A stretch of DNA of 64,000 bases from Amaurobius ferox (GCA_951213105.1 OX578136.1:74094730-74158729); one strand, 5' to 3'; positions 11,826-23,887 are shown, counted from the stretch's first letter. Notes: a model not told the origin generated them from the sequence alone. Numbers and translations are program-made.

Positions 11826-13135
11826 CACTTTACAACATAGTTGAAAGGTGTTTATGACTTTGTTAATTCTGTCTGTCCGTCGTCTGTCTGTCTGTCCGTT
11901 AGCACGACAACTTCCCTAAAAATGACTTTATCAAAATCAAATTTTAGTATATTGTTAAAATGGTCTGTGGAACCTATGGGAATATAAATGAATAATATCA
12001 CACAATTAGTTTTGGATTGAATCCGAGTTGAAGAAATGAAATACATTGAACCCTATGGGACTTAATTTTTCAAACGTTTTTTAAGTGAATTTAAAATTCA
12101 CAAATTGCTTCGAAAGTTTTAGGAAATATTCAAATTATTCCATAAAATTAATAAAAAAATATTCATCAAAATATGTTCGGTAGTTTTTTAAATAATAATT
12201 AAAATAATAATTACACACTTTATATGAAGAGATCACGTGACCATTATATGAAGAGATCGCGTGACCCACTTCAAAATAAAATATGGCATCCACCTTGTGT
12301 GAAAATCGTGATTTTTAAAGTTCTTTTTAATTCATATTTAGTGTTGCATCCGTCCTAAAACCGCTTTATTTTTGCTTAAATTCTGTGCATCTACATACTG
12401 AAACAACGCAATTACAATATATTTGAGTTTAAATGATCATCAAACTTTGATTATTCCTTCAACGAAGCCTAATTTTCACTTACGGAGAATGTAAAGACCA
12501 AAAGATGTAGAATGAGTTTTATAAGAATTACGGCATTTCTTTAACTCAAAATTATTTAGCTCAAGGAGTCTGCAATATAGCTGATACGAATAAAACATTC
12601 ATTGATTTTAAACAGAGAACCAGACGATTTTTTCGATGAAGTTTTAAGGATAGAGTTAAATTACTTGTATCTCCATGGTTTTAAGTTTAAAAAAAATTAT
12701 TATAGTATTGTGATGAATGAAAGGAATGGAAAAAAGTTTATGAATGAAATGTTGCTTTTATATTGAGAGCCAGGCAATTTATATTTCGATAACGTCATTT
12801 GAATAAAGTTCATTTGTTTTCGATGAAGTTTTCAAATATAATAAATTATTGTATTATTATGATAATTTTTAAAATATTGCCGAGGAATGTATCGCATTTT
12901 AGAGATGTTTAAACCAGACAATTTATATTTCAATGCCGTCATTTGAATAAAGTTCATTTTTTTTCGATTAAGTTTTAAGTTTTCAAATATAATAAATTAA
13001 TGTAGTATTGCGATGATTTTAAAAATATTACCGAGGAATATATCGCATTTTAGAGATGGTTAAATAAAATTTCATTGAAGTTGGAAAGTGTTTCATAATC
13101 AACACTTTATGCATGATTGACCTTTCTTGTTTTTA
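11826..13135 (+). repeat. CACTTTA-family interspersed repeat, full-length copy 2
   Basis: Co-linear with 177-1470 over its whole length: hairpin end, (CTGTCCGT)n-like core near 11866-11900, GAACCTATGGGAATATAAAT, CCTATGGGACTTAA, GAAGAGATCACGTGACC, and the GGAAAGTGTTTCATAATC end. About 1.31 kb and non-coding. The two copies are clearly diverged, so neither is a recent duplicate. Confidence 0.65.
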
Positions 13136-13184
13136 AATAAATTTAGGAAAAAGCTACATAAAAATCAAAATATACTTAGTATAA

Positions 13185-13345
13185 TCAAATATATTCACTT
13201 CCATATGCAATATTATGCAACACATTTGTTATCATCATTCTAATTCGTTCCATTCATAAGAGAAGATACTTTTTGTAATAATAGTTTTATATTTTGAAGT
13301 CAAAGAATTCGACATTAGTTATTTACTTCACAGGATATTAACTAT
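13185..13345 (-). repeat. Fragment of TGGGCAGC-family repeat
   Basis: A short reversed piece of the subfamily-B interior (TTCACTTCCATATGCAATAT, CTAATTCGTTCCATTCATAA, then TACTTTTTGTAATA). Both ends of the element are absent. Confidence 0.5.
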
Positions 13346-13414
13346 TAACTATTTTATTATTAACCATTTTATTTCAATTTGGATAGGGACTTTGCTTAGC
13401 AACCCCGAATGTGT

Positions 13415-13806
13415 TGTTGTTGTTGTTGTTGAGACCCAGACCGTCCGACCTACCAGAAAGGTGTAAGGTAACTGTATGGACGGCCGGGAAGTGCCACCCA
13501 ATTTAGACCGGAACCCAGTGGGGGAGGCATCCACAGGGACCGTACCCTCCTTCCCCTACCACCAACCTCTCGGAAGGACTTACGGACCCACATGTTTAAC
13601 GTGATCGTACTCCGCATGAACACGGCGGCATTTGTGGCAGCGTGCAAATCTAGCGCGCAAACCACGGGGATACCGCACCCGAGATGGCCAACAGCACGCG
13701 GCGTTCCGAGGTGGTCACCCACCAAGTACTAACCGCGCCCGATGCTGCTTCACTTCGGTGATCTAACGAGAACCGGTGTTTTTCAGCACGGTACGGCCGT
13801 TGGCCC
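13415..13806 (-). mobile_element. Chimeric 5S rRNA-SINE retroposon
   Basis: A 392-bp insert is flanked by perfect 14-bp duplications AACCCCGAATGTGT (13401-13414 and 13807-13820). On the minus strand it reads: two extra G, a whole 5S rRNA-like sequence (13804-13687), then the common SINE from its GGGTGCGG head to the (CAA)n tail. The A-box region is kept (GTATCCCCGTGG). About 27 bases containing the tRNA B box, which in normal copies lie between TTGCAC and GCTGCC, are gone. A single retroposition of one chimeric RNA explains the structure. It may be a lone template-switch product or a member of a 5S-headed SINE family. Confidence 0.88.
13687..13804 (-). rRNA. 5S rRNA-derived sequence (retroposed, not a normal gene)
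   Basis: About 118 bases on the minus strand start GCCAACGGCCGTACC and end in GCGTGCTGTTGGC, the usual 5' and 3' ends of animal 5S rRNA. In between are ACACCGGTTCTCGTT, GATCACCGAAGTGAAGCAGC, TCGGGCGCGGTTAGTACTTG and GGTGGGTGACC, which include the internal A and C boxes bound with TFIIIA. No T-run terminator follows; the SINE body does. It is therefore part of the chimeric retroposon. Its internal promoter could still recruit Pol III. Confidence 0.88.
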
Positions 13807-13844
13807 AACCCCGAATGTGTGTTAAAACCATAGTTTTCCAATTT

Positions 13845-16383
13845 TTACCATTCCTAAAATACACTGAATTTTTCAAAGGAATTTATTGTGACGAGATCAA
13901 AAATCATACTCTCGTATTTAATGGAATAAATAAGATTCAACAATTTTTTCATTTAGGTCTGTCTGTTTATCTATGGACACTATATACCTCGAAAAATTTG
14001 AAAGATGGTAAGATTATTTACATTTAATTTCAGCATTTAAAGAAATATGAAAAATAACCTCCTAAAAATAAAATAAAATAAATTCAAAAATATTTTTATT
14101 ATAATACGTGTGAAAAGTTCGCTTGTTTTTTACTGAGCAACACAGGGTCCAAATATTTTTGCCTTTCTTCCCTGTTTCTTGAAGTTATTTTTATATATAT
14201 TCTTGTGGAAAGAAGTCCTCAAATTTTTGCATATTTTTTTATTTAGATAACATAAACAAATCATAGAAAATATCCATATTAAAAATTGTCACCAAAATAG
14301 TCATTTTATATGTAATGTTTAATTTAAAAGCAAATGACATTATTTACAGAACATTAACATGAATGTTCGAGGTATATCATGCTTTTCATCTATAATGGAA
14401 AATAAATCATAAAAAAATAAATATTTATTTTTTAACTTTTACCTAAGCCGTTCTCCCGATATTACAATTTTTAGTTTTACACAAAAAGCGCGATATCTCT
14501 CAAAGGAATGGAGCATTTATCATTAAATATGGCATGTTTATTTTGATCGATCATAGCAGTAATTTTATTGATTTTTAGCTATATTGATTTGTAAAAAAGC
14601 TCTATAATTTATATTATTGTTTCACCACAATATCTAAATTTGTTAATCTATAGAGACCATACACATCGGATTATTACTCAGTAAAAAGAAGAGGTCCCCC
14701 CTAGCCCCCCCCCCCCCCCCTCCTTTATTTTTCTTGCGAAACATCTTTATATCTGCATATACTTATCAACCCATATTACTTCTTATGAAAATTGAAATTT
14801 GACGGCTTTGTGTTCCATAAAATAAATTTCAGTTTGTAAACTCTCCTCCCCATCTTTTACGTCTTTCTCCATTTTAAAATTTTCAAGGAAATTCTCCAAA
14901 ATTAGTCTTTTTTTTTTTTTTTTCATCTTTTTCTCTGATTTCGGAAGAAATATTTGGCCACTTCCAGTCCGTGAAACAATAAATTCCCAAAGTCTGAGGA
15001 TATGTCTAATACCAAATATGTATTTATTTATTTCGGATTTTTCCATTATAGTTCGAAAAATTACAAGAGCACCGCAAATTATCCTAATTGCTTTAATAAA
15101 TTAAAATACATGTACAACGACTGATTGCTGTAATAATTTTAGCATAATTATCTTTAATATATATATGTTTATGAGTTTTGAAAAAATACTCACAAAATTG
15201 AAGCCTCCTGATCCGGCTTACCCAAAAACGATTGGTGTTTCATGGATTAAAATAATCGAACGAATTGCCACTCCAGTCTCTCAGTACGTTATATCATGTC
15301 CACAAACTCACAGAAGGACAGACACACATGTACGTCGTTGGAAATAAAATATGGCTGATTTCGCCTTTAGAGACTGTCAAAAAGAGAGCCCTCAAACTTC
15401 GAGAGTCACATTTTTGCCCTTATCACAATACATACGCTTTACATTTGCTACATATTTTTGAGAGATATATCATGTTTAACCATCAAAACAATCAATTTCA
15501 ATCAAGAAATTTTTTTTAGGTAAGGACCAGGTATGTCATGGGTAGAGATCTGCAGATCTCGAACCTGACCCAAGAGTCTAAGCAGTACCAACACACGGGC
15601 CGACCTCGAATTGTGTTTAGACCATTCGGGGCTGAGCCGATACAGACGATTTCCATGTTGCAACAAATGATATAACAGCAATATGATACATAAAATTTTT
15701 AATAAAATTTATCATTAAAGTATCGTACTAAAATAATCCGATAACAGCCTAGATATTTAGCATTTAAATTTTGCTTGTGTTTTACGCAATTTTTGATGAC
15801 AAAACGAATTAAACCAATACCATTACTCTAGAATAAACCATTCTTAAGATATTTCAGTTTTTTAAACTACTTAGCAACGCTTTAAAATGTCAGACAAAAG
15901 TCGTCAGACAAAAACAATATTTTTAACTGATATTCAAAATAAGCATCGATTTTATATCTTATTTGGAATGAAAAAAACTCAAATGAAAGTTTGAAACAAT
16001 AAATTTGTACTGCAGGAAAAACCATGTGCTGTCCGCATCAGATTCTACCCCTCCCCCCTTTCTTGCACAAGACAATATCAACTCTTGAGAATTATCGTGA
16101 GTGCGATCACGTGCACTGCCCTATTATTGTGAAATCGAAAAATATATCTCGCAAGAGGATAAGAACCAGAGATTTCATGCAAGATGCACCCCAATATGAT
16201 GAAACAGTCGTTCAATAGCCTCTTGCAAAATCTCTTCGCTCACATCTGAAACAGCTTTAATTATAACTATTGAATTACTTCCTTAAGTGATCGGAAGTAT
16301 GCAGTTGAGAAATTTCTTTTACAGACAACGACTGCATTTCTTTTCCAAAAGAAGATCTCTTTTAAGACACACACATTTTCCAG

Positions 16384-16424
<41 letters not shown>

Positions 16425-17238
16425 CATTATTATAATTTTATCATTATAATTATCATTATACTATTATTATTATTGTTTTTGTAATAAAAATAATCAAAAT
16501 CATTATTGTTATTATTATTATTTTGTCATTATTATTATCATTATACTGTTATTATTATTATTGCTTTTATAATTATTATATTATGCATATATTATTTTGT
16601 ACTAGCAAAAGCCGGGCTTTGAATGAACGCATGAAATGTTCGAGCTGTGAAAGATTTCAAATTAAAACTTAATCTTCAAATAATTATGGAATGCATAAAA
16701 AATTAATTTCAATATTTGAGAATCCTAATACAAAATCACATATAAGTTTTTAGAACTTGAATATTAAACTAAACAAATTAGAATACAGAAAAACGTATGT
16801 ATCACATATATCATTGTCACGTGTGTCTCTAATTAGTGTTATTATTATACGTAACTATTACTATGCAAATTGTAATGTTCTGAAATTCATAAAAAGCGTC
16901 CTTTTCAAATTTTGTTATTTTGGTTTTCACTTTCTCATACCTTAATATAAAAAAAAAATCCCTGAAATATTTTGTTCTATAATTTCGAGATAAAATTTTG
17001 TGGAAATATTTACTGAGGCATGAAAAATGCCAAGATTTTAGTGGAATAAACCAAATAGTTACTAATCGAAAACTCGCCTAATCGTAAAAAAATTATATCA
17101 AAATTTCAATATTTAGCAACACGTGTAATTATGATACAAAACCAAATTATATAAGTATAGAAAGATTATAAACAAAAATTAAGTTCATTTTTTTATGTAT
17201 TGAAGGAATAATATCTGTACTATGAAATGTCTGTATAA
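13845..17238. other. Long gene-free stretch (intronic in the glycine-rich gene model)
   Basis: AT-rich with no supported exon. It contains a C-run near 14706-14720, a decayed piece near 15165-15340 with CAGTACGTTATATCATGTCC and AGACACACATG that recalls the hairpin-ended repeats, and an unexplained G/C-rich patch at 15520-15660. It also holds the (TTA)n tract at 16386-16580. Scattered frames of 60-90 codons lack domain signatures. Confidence 0.45.
16386..16580. repeat. (TTA)n-rich microsatellite
   Basis: TTA/ATT trinucleotide tract with interruptions (TTATCATTATAATTATC-like). The poly-Tyr frame through it is an artefact. Confidence 0.9.
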
Positions 17239-17766
17239 TGTTACGGCGTATCCTCTGGTAGACGTATTCTCAAGGTACAGGAATAAATTTTGAATAACTA
17301 ACTCTTTATTTACAGCAGCAATGAGAGCAAACAGAAACAATATACAGGTAGAAAACCCTCTAGATATCTCACAAAATCACAAACTAATTATCAGGCACAA
17401 TAGAACAGCAATTAAAGGTTCAACTGATTCTCAAAGTCCAAGTACATTCATTAGACACTGATGTATTCACACATTACTTTTACTCATATCACATCGACAA
17501 CTTCTTACGGAACTCTAATCAACTTATAAACCCTCGGTGGGAATTTCCGGAAAAATCGACGTAACTTTTTGCAAATCTTAACCAATCTACCAAATTAGAG
17601 CATTTTCCAAAAACTTGCCAAATGTCGCCAAATTGGCGATAGTTCACCAAATTTGTCGAGATGGTGAAGTAGCGCGGACCTTTAAATAATAATAGTTACC
17701 TGTAAATGTCGTTTCTCCTCGGGGATAGATAATATACCGAGAAGACGGTTTAGGTATTCGTAACAG
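17239..17766 (+). mobile_element. Solo LTR, relative of the one at 32130
   Basis: Starts TGTTACGGCGTATCCTCT and ends ATTCGTAACA, giving TG...CA ends inside short inverted repeats. Near the start it has GAATAACTAACTCTTTATTTACAGC-like sequence also found in 32130-32706. Near 17580-17660 it carries a run of CCAAATT and GCCAAAT words. No internal retrotransposon region adjoins. The flanks (CTGTATAA and GTATATT) suggest a target duplication around GTATA, not perfect. It is probably Ty3/gypsy-type; the class is inferred. Confidence 0.6.
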
Positions 17767-17776
17767 TATATTACTG

Positions 17777-18025
17777 TGCTTTTTAAACTTTTTTGGTCGC
17801 GGAACCCTTTTGAAATTCAATTTGATGGCGGAACCCCAAAATAAGGAAAAGTTCATTGTGGTGCAAATTATGCATTCAAAATTTTACATGTGCTTTTTTA
17901 TTTATTTTTTAATTATTATTTTATTTCTTTAAAGAAAATTTAAACGAAACTATCACATCGCGAAACTATTTGAATACGGTTAAAGAACCGCCGGGTTCAG
18001 TGGAACACACTTTGAAAATTGCTGA
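17777..18025. mobile_element. Short hAT-like element (MITE)
   Basis: The left end reads CTGTGCTTTTTAAACTTTTT then GGTCGCGGAACCC. The right end reads GGGTTCAGTGGAACACAC then TTTGAAAATTGCTG, an approximate inverted repeat of the left. TATATT occurs on both sides (near 17770 and 18026). The CAGTG...CAAACTTTTTTGG...GCGGAACCC pattern is a familiar hAT-type terminal sequence in animals. Ends are imprecise and there is no ORF. Confidence 0.45.
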
Positions 18026-18260
18026 TATATTGCTTTAACAACGCCTATGCTATAGTGTTCTACTTGCACACTGTTAAAATACTATGGAGTTTAAAGCTTT
18101 CATTCCACTATATAAAAGCATTATTAACTATTTCTTATTGAAAGCTGTTTTACAGTGTGCTTTAAATCTTTTATAGTTAAAATCACCGAAATTTCAAATA
18201 TACTTATGTCTCAACAGTTACGTAAAACATGTAAAAAAAACAGTTTTTAATGGCTAATAC

Positions 18261-18608
18261 ACTTTCAGCTAAAATCTCAAATAGTTATAAAGTTCATTAT
18301 TATAATGAGTATTCTATTAAATATTTTATAATGTTGAACAATAGAGGTGCTTCAACGACTTTCATTAAAAAAGGATTAACTTTCAGTTTAAATCTCAAAT
18401 AATTTTAAAGTTATAATAATGAGTATTTTATTAAATGTTTCATAATATTGACCACTAGAGGTGCTTCAACAGCTTTCATTAAAAAAGGATTAACTTTCAT
18501 CTAAAATCTCAAATAGTTTTAAAGTTATAATAATGATTATTCTATTAAATATTTTATAATGTTGACCACTAAAAGTGCGTCAACCGCTTTCATTAAAAAA
18601 GGATTAAC
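18261..18608 (+). repeat. Tandem repeat, three units of about 116 bp
   Basis: Units begin at 18261, 18379 and 18493 with ACTTTCA. Each contains AATCTCAAATA, TTAAATNTTTYATAAT, a GAGGTGCTTCAAC-like word and CTTTCATTAAAAAAGGATTA. Non-coding and moderately diverged. Confidence 0.8.
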
Positions 18609-18609
18609 C

Positions 18610-20068
18610 AATCTAACCACAAGCAAACAATTATTGCACACCTAACAAACTTCGTGGAAAATATTAATTATGCATAAGACATTTTGCTTACACCTTATTT
18701 AGCAATAAAAATATTTTTATGCTTACAGGCGAATATGCTCAGATATTTTATTCTATTTTATTTACATATTGACAAAGTCACTGTCTAATTGCAATTTACT
18801 GTCTAATTTCATAAACGGGGCTAACTGTCACATGTTAAGTTGATCTCTAAACAATTGATCTCATCTCCAAAGGCGTTTGCTTGAAAGAAAATTAACCAAA
18901 ATAATAATCAACGTGAAACATCTATTCTACGGTCTCTCCTGTGAAACGAAAACAACGAGGGGGAGGGGGTGTCCATACGAGAAGGAAAAAAATAATAAAA
19001 GGAACCAAAGAGAAATAATGTAGGAAACACTGCTTCAACTAAATCCAAGAACACAAAGGAAAAGTAAATACGATGCTAATCGTGAAGAAGATGATGTTCC
19101 TTATTGCTTAATCTGTGTTTAACCTTATTAACAGCCGTTTGAAAGAAGTATGAATCATGATAAACTAGTATAAAGCTTGGAACCTTAAATATTGCACTTC
19201 AAGTATAAACCACCTCTGTATCACAACTGTAACAATGATAAATTAATAAATGACTCATTAATACAACTATGGTAGATAGACATAACTTTGAAGGCACTAA
19301 TTCAATTGCACTTTTCAGTTCCTTAAATGTAATTTTGTTTTGTTTTCACGTCGCCCATAGATTTATTTTTCATCTCATTAAAATTTACATATAAAGGAAT
19401 AAATCTTGTTTTAACACCTTTTACAATAAGTTTCAAAATGCATACACGAAGAAAATAAAACTTATATAAAACAAAGAATTTTTCTATAGTTGGCCAAAAG
19501 ATGAAAGTTATGAATGGTGAAGAGAAATTTTGATTTTCGTTTATAAAACATGAAAATGTAAAACGTGAGACAACTAGCCCTACTCCACCCTATGTATTTT
19601 TTCATTCAGCAAACTAATTATAATCGCAAACTCTCTTACTCTGTTATATATGAAATCTGTTGAAATTGAAATTTGTTAAAACCGGACACATATGAGGAAA
19701 ACTGGACTTACTAAATAGGGCGCACTACAAAGAGAAATTTTTGCGGTTTAGATTTGAATTCTTTCTTTAATTAAAGAGGAAGTTAAAATGAAATAATCGT
19801 GAGCAGAGGAAGTGAATTTGTAATAAATGCTTCCAGGTAGTTGTATTCGGTGAACACTTGGTTCATAATGTGAAGAAAGATCCATTGTCCTGTGTTCAAA
19901 ATGACGTAATAGCGGTTATCAAACATTCAGAAATCAGAATCAAGATTTGTTACGTTGGTCACGTGTGAACTTTGCTTCTATTTCCCCAACCGACTGTGGT
20001 TTAGAAATTTTACCCATGATTCATCAATATCCTAGTTGCCTAGATGTTTAACCCGTCATATGAAGAAG
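18610..20068. other. Gene-free stretch
   Basis: AT-rich and apparently unique sequence with no repeats, exons or RNA genes that I can identify. A purine-rich patch near 18955-19020 is simple low complexity. Confidence 0.4.
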
Positions 20069-20083
20069 TACATAAAGTTATGT

Positions 20084-20370
20084 TGTTGTTGTTGAAACCC
20101 AGACCGTCCGACCTACCAGAAAGGTGTAAGGTAACTGTTTGGACGGTCGGGAAGTGCCACCCAATTTAGACCGGAACCCAGTGGGGGAGGCATCCACAGG
20201 GACCGTACCCTCCTTCCCCTACCACCAACCTCTCGGAAGGACTTTCGGACCCACATGTTTAACGTGATCGTACTCCGCATGAACACGGCGGCAGTTTTGG
20301 CAGTAGCTGGAATCGAACCCGGGCCTACCGAATGCAACTCCAGCGCGCTAACCAATGGGCTACCGCGCCC
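20084..20370 (-). mobile_element. tRNA-derived SINE, full length
   Basis: A minus-strand copy with (CAA)n tail at the left and GGGCGCGGTAGCCCATTGGT head at the right. The B box GGTTCGATTCC is intact. It is flanked by perfect 15-bp duplications TACATAAAGTTATGT (20069-20083, 20371-20385). It is close to the stacked copies at 8812 and 9113 and looks relatively young. Confidence 0.92.
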
Positions 20371-20726
20371 TACATAAAGTTATGTGAAATATTCCCTCAC
20401 ATCCGAACACTTGCAGCATTTGTACACTTCTAAAATTCAACGGACGCACGAGGAGCACGCATTTTCTCGATCAGTATTATTAATTAATATAAAACCATTA
20501 ACAAAACATAATTATTTATGACCCCTAACAAAACTCAATGATTTTACCTCTCTAGAAGATCTCAACGAAACGCAAATTCTATATGACCCAAGCAAAATGT
20601 ACATGTTCCAGAAATAGAGAAACCCACTATATTTTGAATCAAGAATATTAAATCACTAATTCCCACCAAGCGACAAAGAAATGAAATTTAATTTCAGCGT
20701 TACTGAATTATCTCTAACTTGGCAAC

Positions 20727-21606
20727 ATTCTCTCTCTCTCTTGCTCGCTCAATCTCTCTCCCCTCTCACACTCTCTTTCGCTTACTCTCTCTCTTACTCT
20801 CCCACAATCTTTCACACTCTCTCTCTCACTCTCTCTCTCACTCTCTCTCACTCTCTCTCACACTCTCTCTCACTCTCTCTCACTCTCTTTCGCTTACGCT
20901 CTCTTGCTATCTCTCCTACTATCCCTCTTACTATCTCTCTTACTCTCTCTCTCTTACTCCCTCTCTTATTCTCTCGCTTACTCTCTCTCGCTTACTCTCT
21001 CTCGCTTACTCTCTCTCGCTTACTCTCTCTCGCTTACTCTCTCTCGCTCACTCTCTCTCGCTCACTCTCTCTTACTATCTTTCTCTTACTCTCTTTCTTA
21101 CTCTCTATCTCTTACTCTTTCTCTCTTACTCTCTATCTCTTACTCTTTCTCTCTTACTCTCTATCTCTTACTCTTTATCTCTTACTCTCTATCTCTTACT
21201 CTCTATCTCTTACTCTCTCTATCTCTTACTCTCTCTATCTTACTCTTACTCTCTCTATCTTACTCTCTCTATATTACTCTCTCTCTCTATCTTACTCTCT
21301 CTATCTTACTCTCCCTCAATCTTACTCTCTCTCTATCTTACTCTCTTACTCTCTCTCTCTTACTCTCTCTCTTACTCTCTCTCTCTTACTCTCTATCGCA
21401 GTCTCTATCACACTCTCTTACTCTCTCTATTTCTCTCTCACTCTCTATTTCTCTCTCGCTCTCTCACTCTTTCTCTCACTCTTTCTCGCTCTCTCTCACT
21501 CTCTCTCTCTCTCACTCTCTCTCTCTCACTCTCTCTCTCACTCTCACTCTCTCTCTCACTCTCACTCTCTCTCTCTCTCTCGCTCTCGCTCTCTCTCGCT
21601 CTTCCC
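20727..21606. repeat. CT-rich microsatellite array
   Basis: Nearly 0.9 kb of TCTCTC with regular CA and TA interruptions (CTCTCTCACTCTCTCTTA types), forming higher-order patches such as CTCTCTCGCTTA and CTCTATCTCTTA. All three + frames and a minus Arg/Glu/Ser frame stay open only because CT repeats lack stop codons. The Ser/Leu/Tyr 'proteins' are rejected. Confidence 0.95.
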
Positions 21607-21609
21607 TCT

Positions 21610-22034
21610 CCCCATGATATAGCAGCGTCATTATACATATAATGGCAAAGACAACACTTTAACAGTATCCCAACCAAGTAGATATTCCTGTAATAAAAAG
21701 ATTATTGCAAATTAAACTGTTGATCAAACTATTAAAATATTCTACTGTTTTTTAAAGGGCTAGGGGGAAAATTATAGAAATCCTCCTTACAATATGCTTG
21801 GTAGAGGATGCTAGTTAGGATCGAATTACCGATCTCTGGTGATCGAAATATCGATCTGGCTAGGCGAAACTTGATCAAATGAGCTACTAAGACGATTGTA
21901 TTTCCTTCAATGTTTGAAGTGGATCCTACACTTTCTAATCAAAATATACAGGATGGCCATAACTTAAATTTCTTATTTATATCTTTCTGCAGCTCATTCT
22001 AATAACCGGATGGTCACCAAATGAACATAGAAAT
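21610..22034. other. Gene-free stretch
   Basis: No gene. A TACAGGATGGCCATAACTTAA word at 21949-21969 resembles the ends of some Tc1/mariner-type elements, but no matching partner end was found nearby. Confidence 0.35.
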
Positions 22035-22460
22035 AGATATGCTAATTAAACTAATAAAGAAATAGGTACGTTATTTAAGCTAATGAAGATATAGGTATGC
22101 TATTTAAGTTAATGAAAAAATAGGGAAATAGGTGTGCTATTTTAGCTAATGAAAAAATAGATATACTATTTAAGCTAATGAAGAAATAAGTATGTTATGT
22201 AAACTAATACAGAAATAGGTATGCTACTTAAGCTAATGAAGAAATAGGTATGCTACTTAAGCTAATGAAGGAATAAGTATTAAGCTAATAAAGAAATAGG
22301 TATACTGTTTAAGCTAATGAAGAAATAGGTATGCTATTTAAGCTAACGAAGAAATTGGTATGTTATTTAAGCTAATAAAGAAATAGGTATGCAGCTTAAG
22401 TTAATGAAGAAATAGATATGCTATATAAGTAATGAAGAAATAGGTATGCTATTTAAAAGG
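22035..22460 (+). repeat. Minisatellite, unit about 29 bp
   Basis: About fourteen diverged copies of GCTAATGAAGAAATAGGTAT plus GCTATTTAA, some shortened. Non-coding simple tandem array. Confidence 0.88.
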
Positions 22461-23600
22461 ATTTCATGAAGAAATAGTTCCAAAATTCGTCAAAAGGAGA
22501 AGAAAAGTGCGGTTAAGAGTAAAACAGGATAACGTATTTGTAGATAAATAAAAACATATGAAATGCAGTTAATAAGCGGCAAGAAACTCAAAAATTAAAG
22601 CTTAACCGATTTCGAACGTAAAGAAAGATTCACTCAGGACAACAAAATTAGAGAGCTTTATCCAGTAAAGCTAATAACTCTGTCCTGACAGTCAATATTT
22701 TTACATCATAAACCATTTGAGAAGGTCTATATTTTTGTGTTTTATATCACTAATTAACTGTTTTGCAGTTTTTTTTCTCACTTTTAATACATTATTATTT
22801 GCCTTTGTCTAGTGCCATATTTCCCTCTCATATAGACGGACATTAGATCCAATTTTTATTCCTGAAGCCTTGAATGGTTGCAACTCGGTTGTTATATTAA
22901 ACTAGAGAAAGCTCTGAAGATGGAAGGTGTAGTAGAGTTAAAACTTCAGTAATTATTTGAAATATTAGATTTTCGTAGTATAATGTCCTATTTAAAACAA
23001 TGAAAAGTCTGGGAATAATGTTGATACAATGTTTCAAGAAAGTCATAAACCAGACCAATAACTCGAGAAATATTAGGTTTATTGAATATTTGTATGCCAG
23101 ATATATAGGAAACTTTTAAGCTGCTACACAATGACAGAACTTTAGGGGACTGACCCTATTTTAAGGGGGTATAGGGAGCTATCCCGCTTCCTGTTAGGAG
23201 TAAAAGTAAATTACAAAGTTGTAGAGGATTGCAAAATTAGTACTAATTATTTTTGTCCAATAGCTAAGGCTGAAAAAAAGAACTCGCTAAATACCGATTT
23301 CTAAAGAAACAGTTTTATTAATCTACATGCGTGTAAACGTAGAGACATGAGTAAACGTACAAAGTTATAGTATTATTACACGTGTTCAAGCATGCATAAT
23401 ACCTGAAAGTAAACATTTTGTATTTTGTGTATAATGAAGTTTTTTATTCAGCCACATTTCTAAATATTCGATTTTGGGGTGGAGGATTAAATTGTGTACA
23501 CTCTTTTTCCTGGTTCCTTTCCATATTTTGCGGAGGGGGGGGGGACAAAATGCTTTGTACAAATATTGCAATGCCCTACATCATTGTAATTTATTTTTCC
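22461..23600. other. Gene-free stretch
   Basis: No exon, RNA gene or clear mobile element recognised. A G-run occurs near 23535. Confidence 0.4.
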
Positions 23601-23610
23601 CTTATCTTTA

Positions 23611-23887
23611 GGGCGCGGAAGCCAAGTGGTTAGCGCGCGGGAATTGCAATCAGTAAGCCCGGGTTCGATTCCCTTCGCTGCCAAAACTGCCGCCATGTTC
23701 ACGCGGAGTACGATCACGTTAAACATGTGGGTCCGTAACTCCTTCCGAGAGGTTGGTGGTAGGGTACAGTCTCTGTGGATGCCTCCACCACTGGGTTCCA
23801 GTCTAAATTGGGTGGCTCTTCCCGACCGTCCAATCTGTTACCTTACACCTTTCTGGTAGGTCGGACGGTTTGGGTCTCAACAACAAC
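23611..23887 (+). mobile_element. tRNA-derived SINE, diverged
   Basis: The head is GGGCGCGGAAGCCAAGTGGTTAGC-like with the A-box region altered. The B box GGTTCGATTCC is intact. The body carries a small deletion after GAGAGGTTGGTGGTAGGG, and the tail is short (TCTCAACAACAACC). No clear target duplication is visible. It is older than the copies at 8812 and 20084. Confidence 0.85.

Noticed and set aside
20681..21642. Overlapping 237-313 codon Ser/Leu/Tyr-rich frames and an Arg/Glu/Ser minus frame
   Set aside because: They lie entirely in a CT-rich microsatellite; all frames stay open because the repeat has no stop codons.
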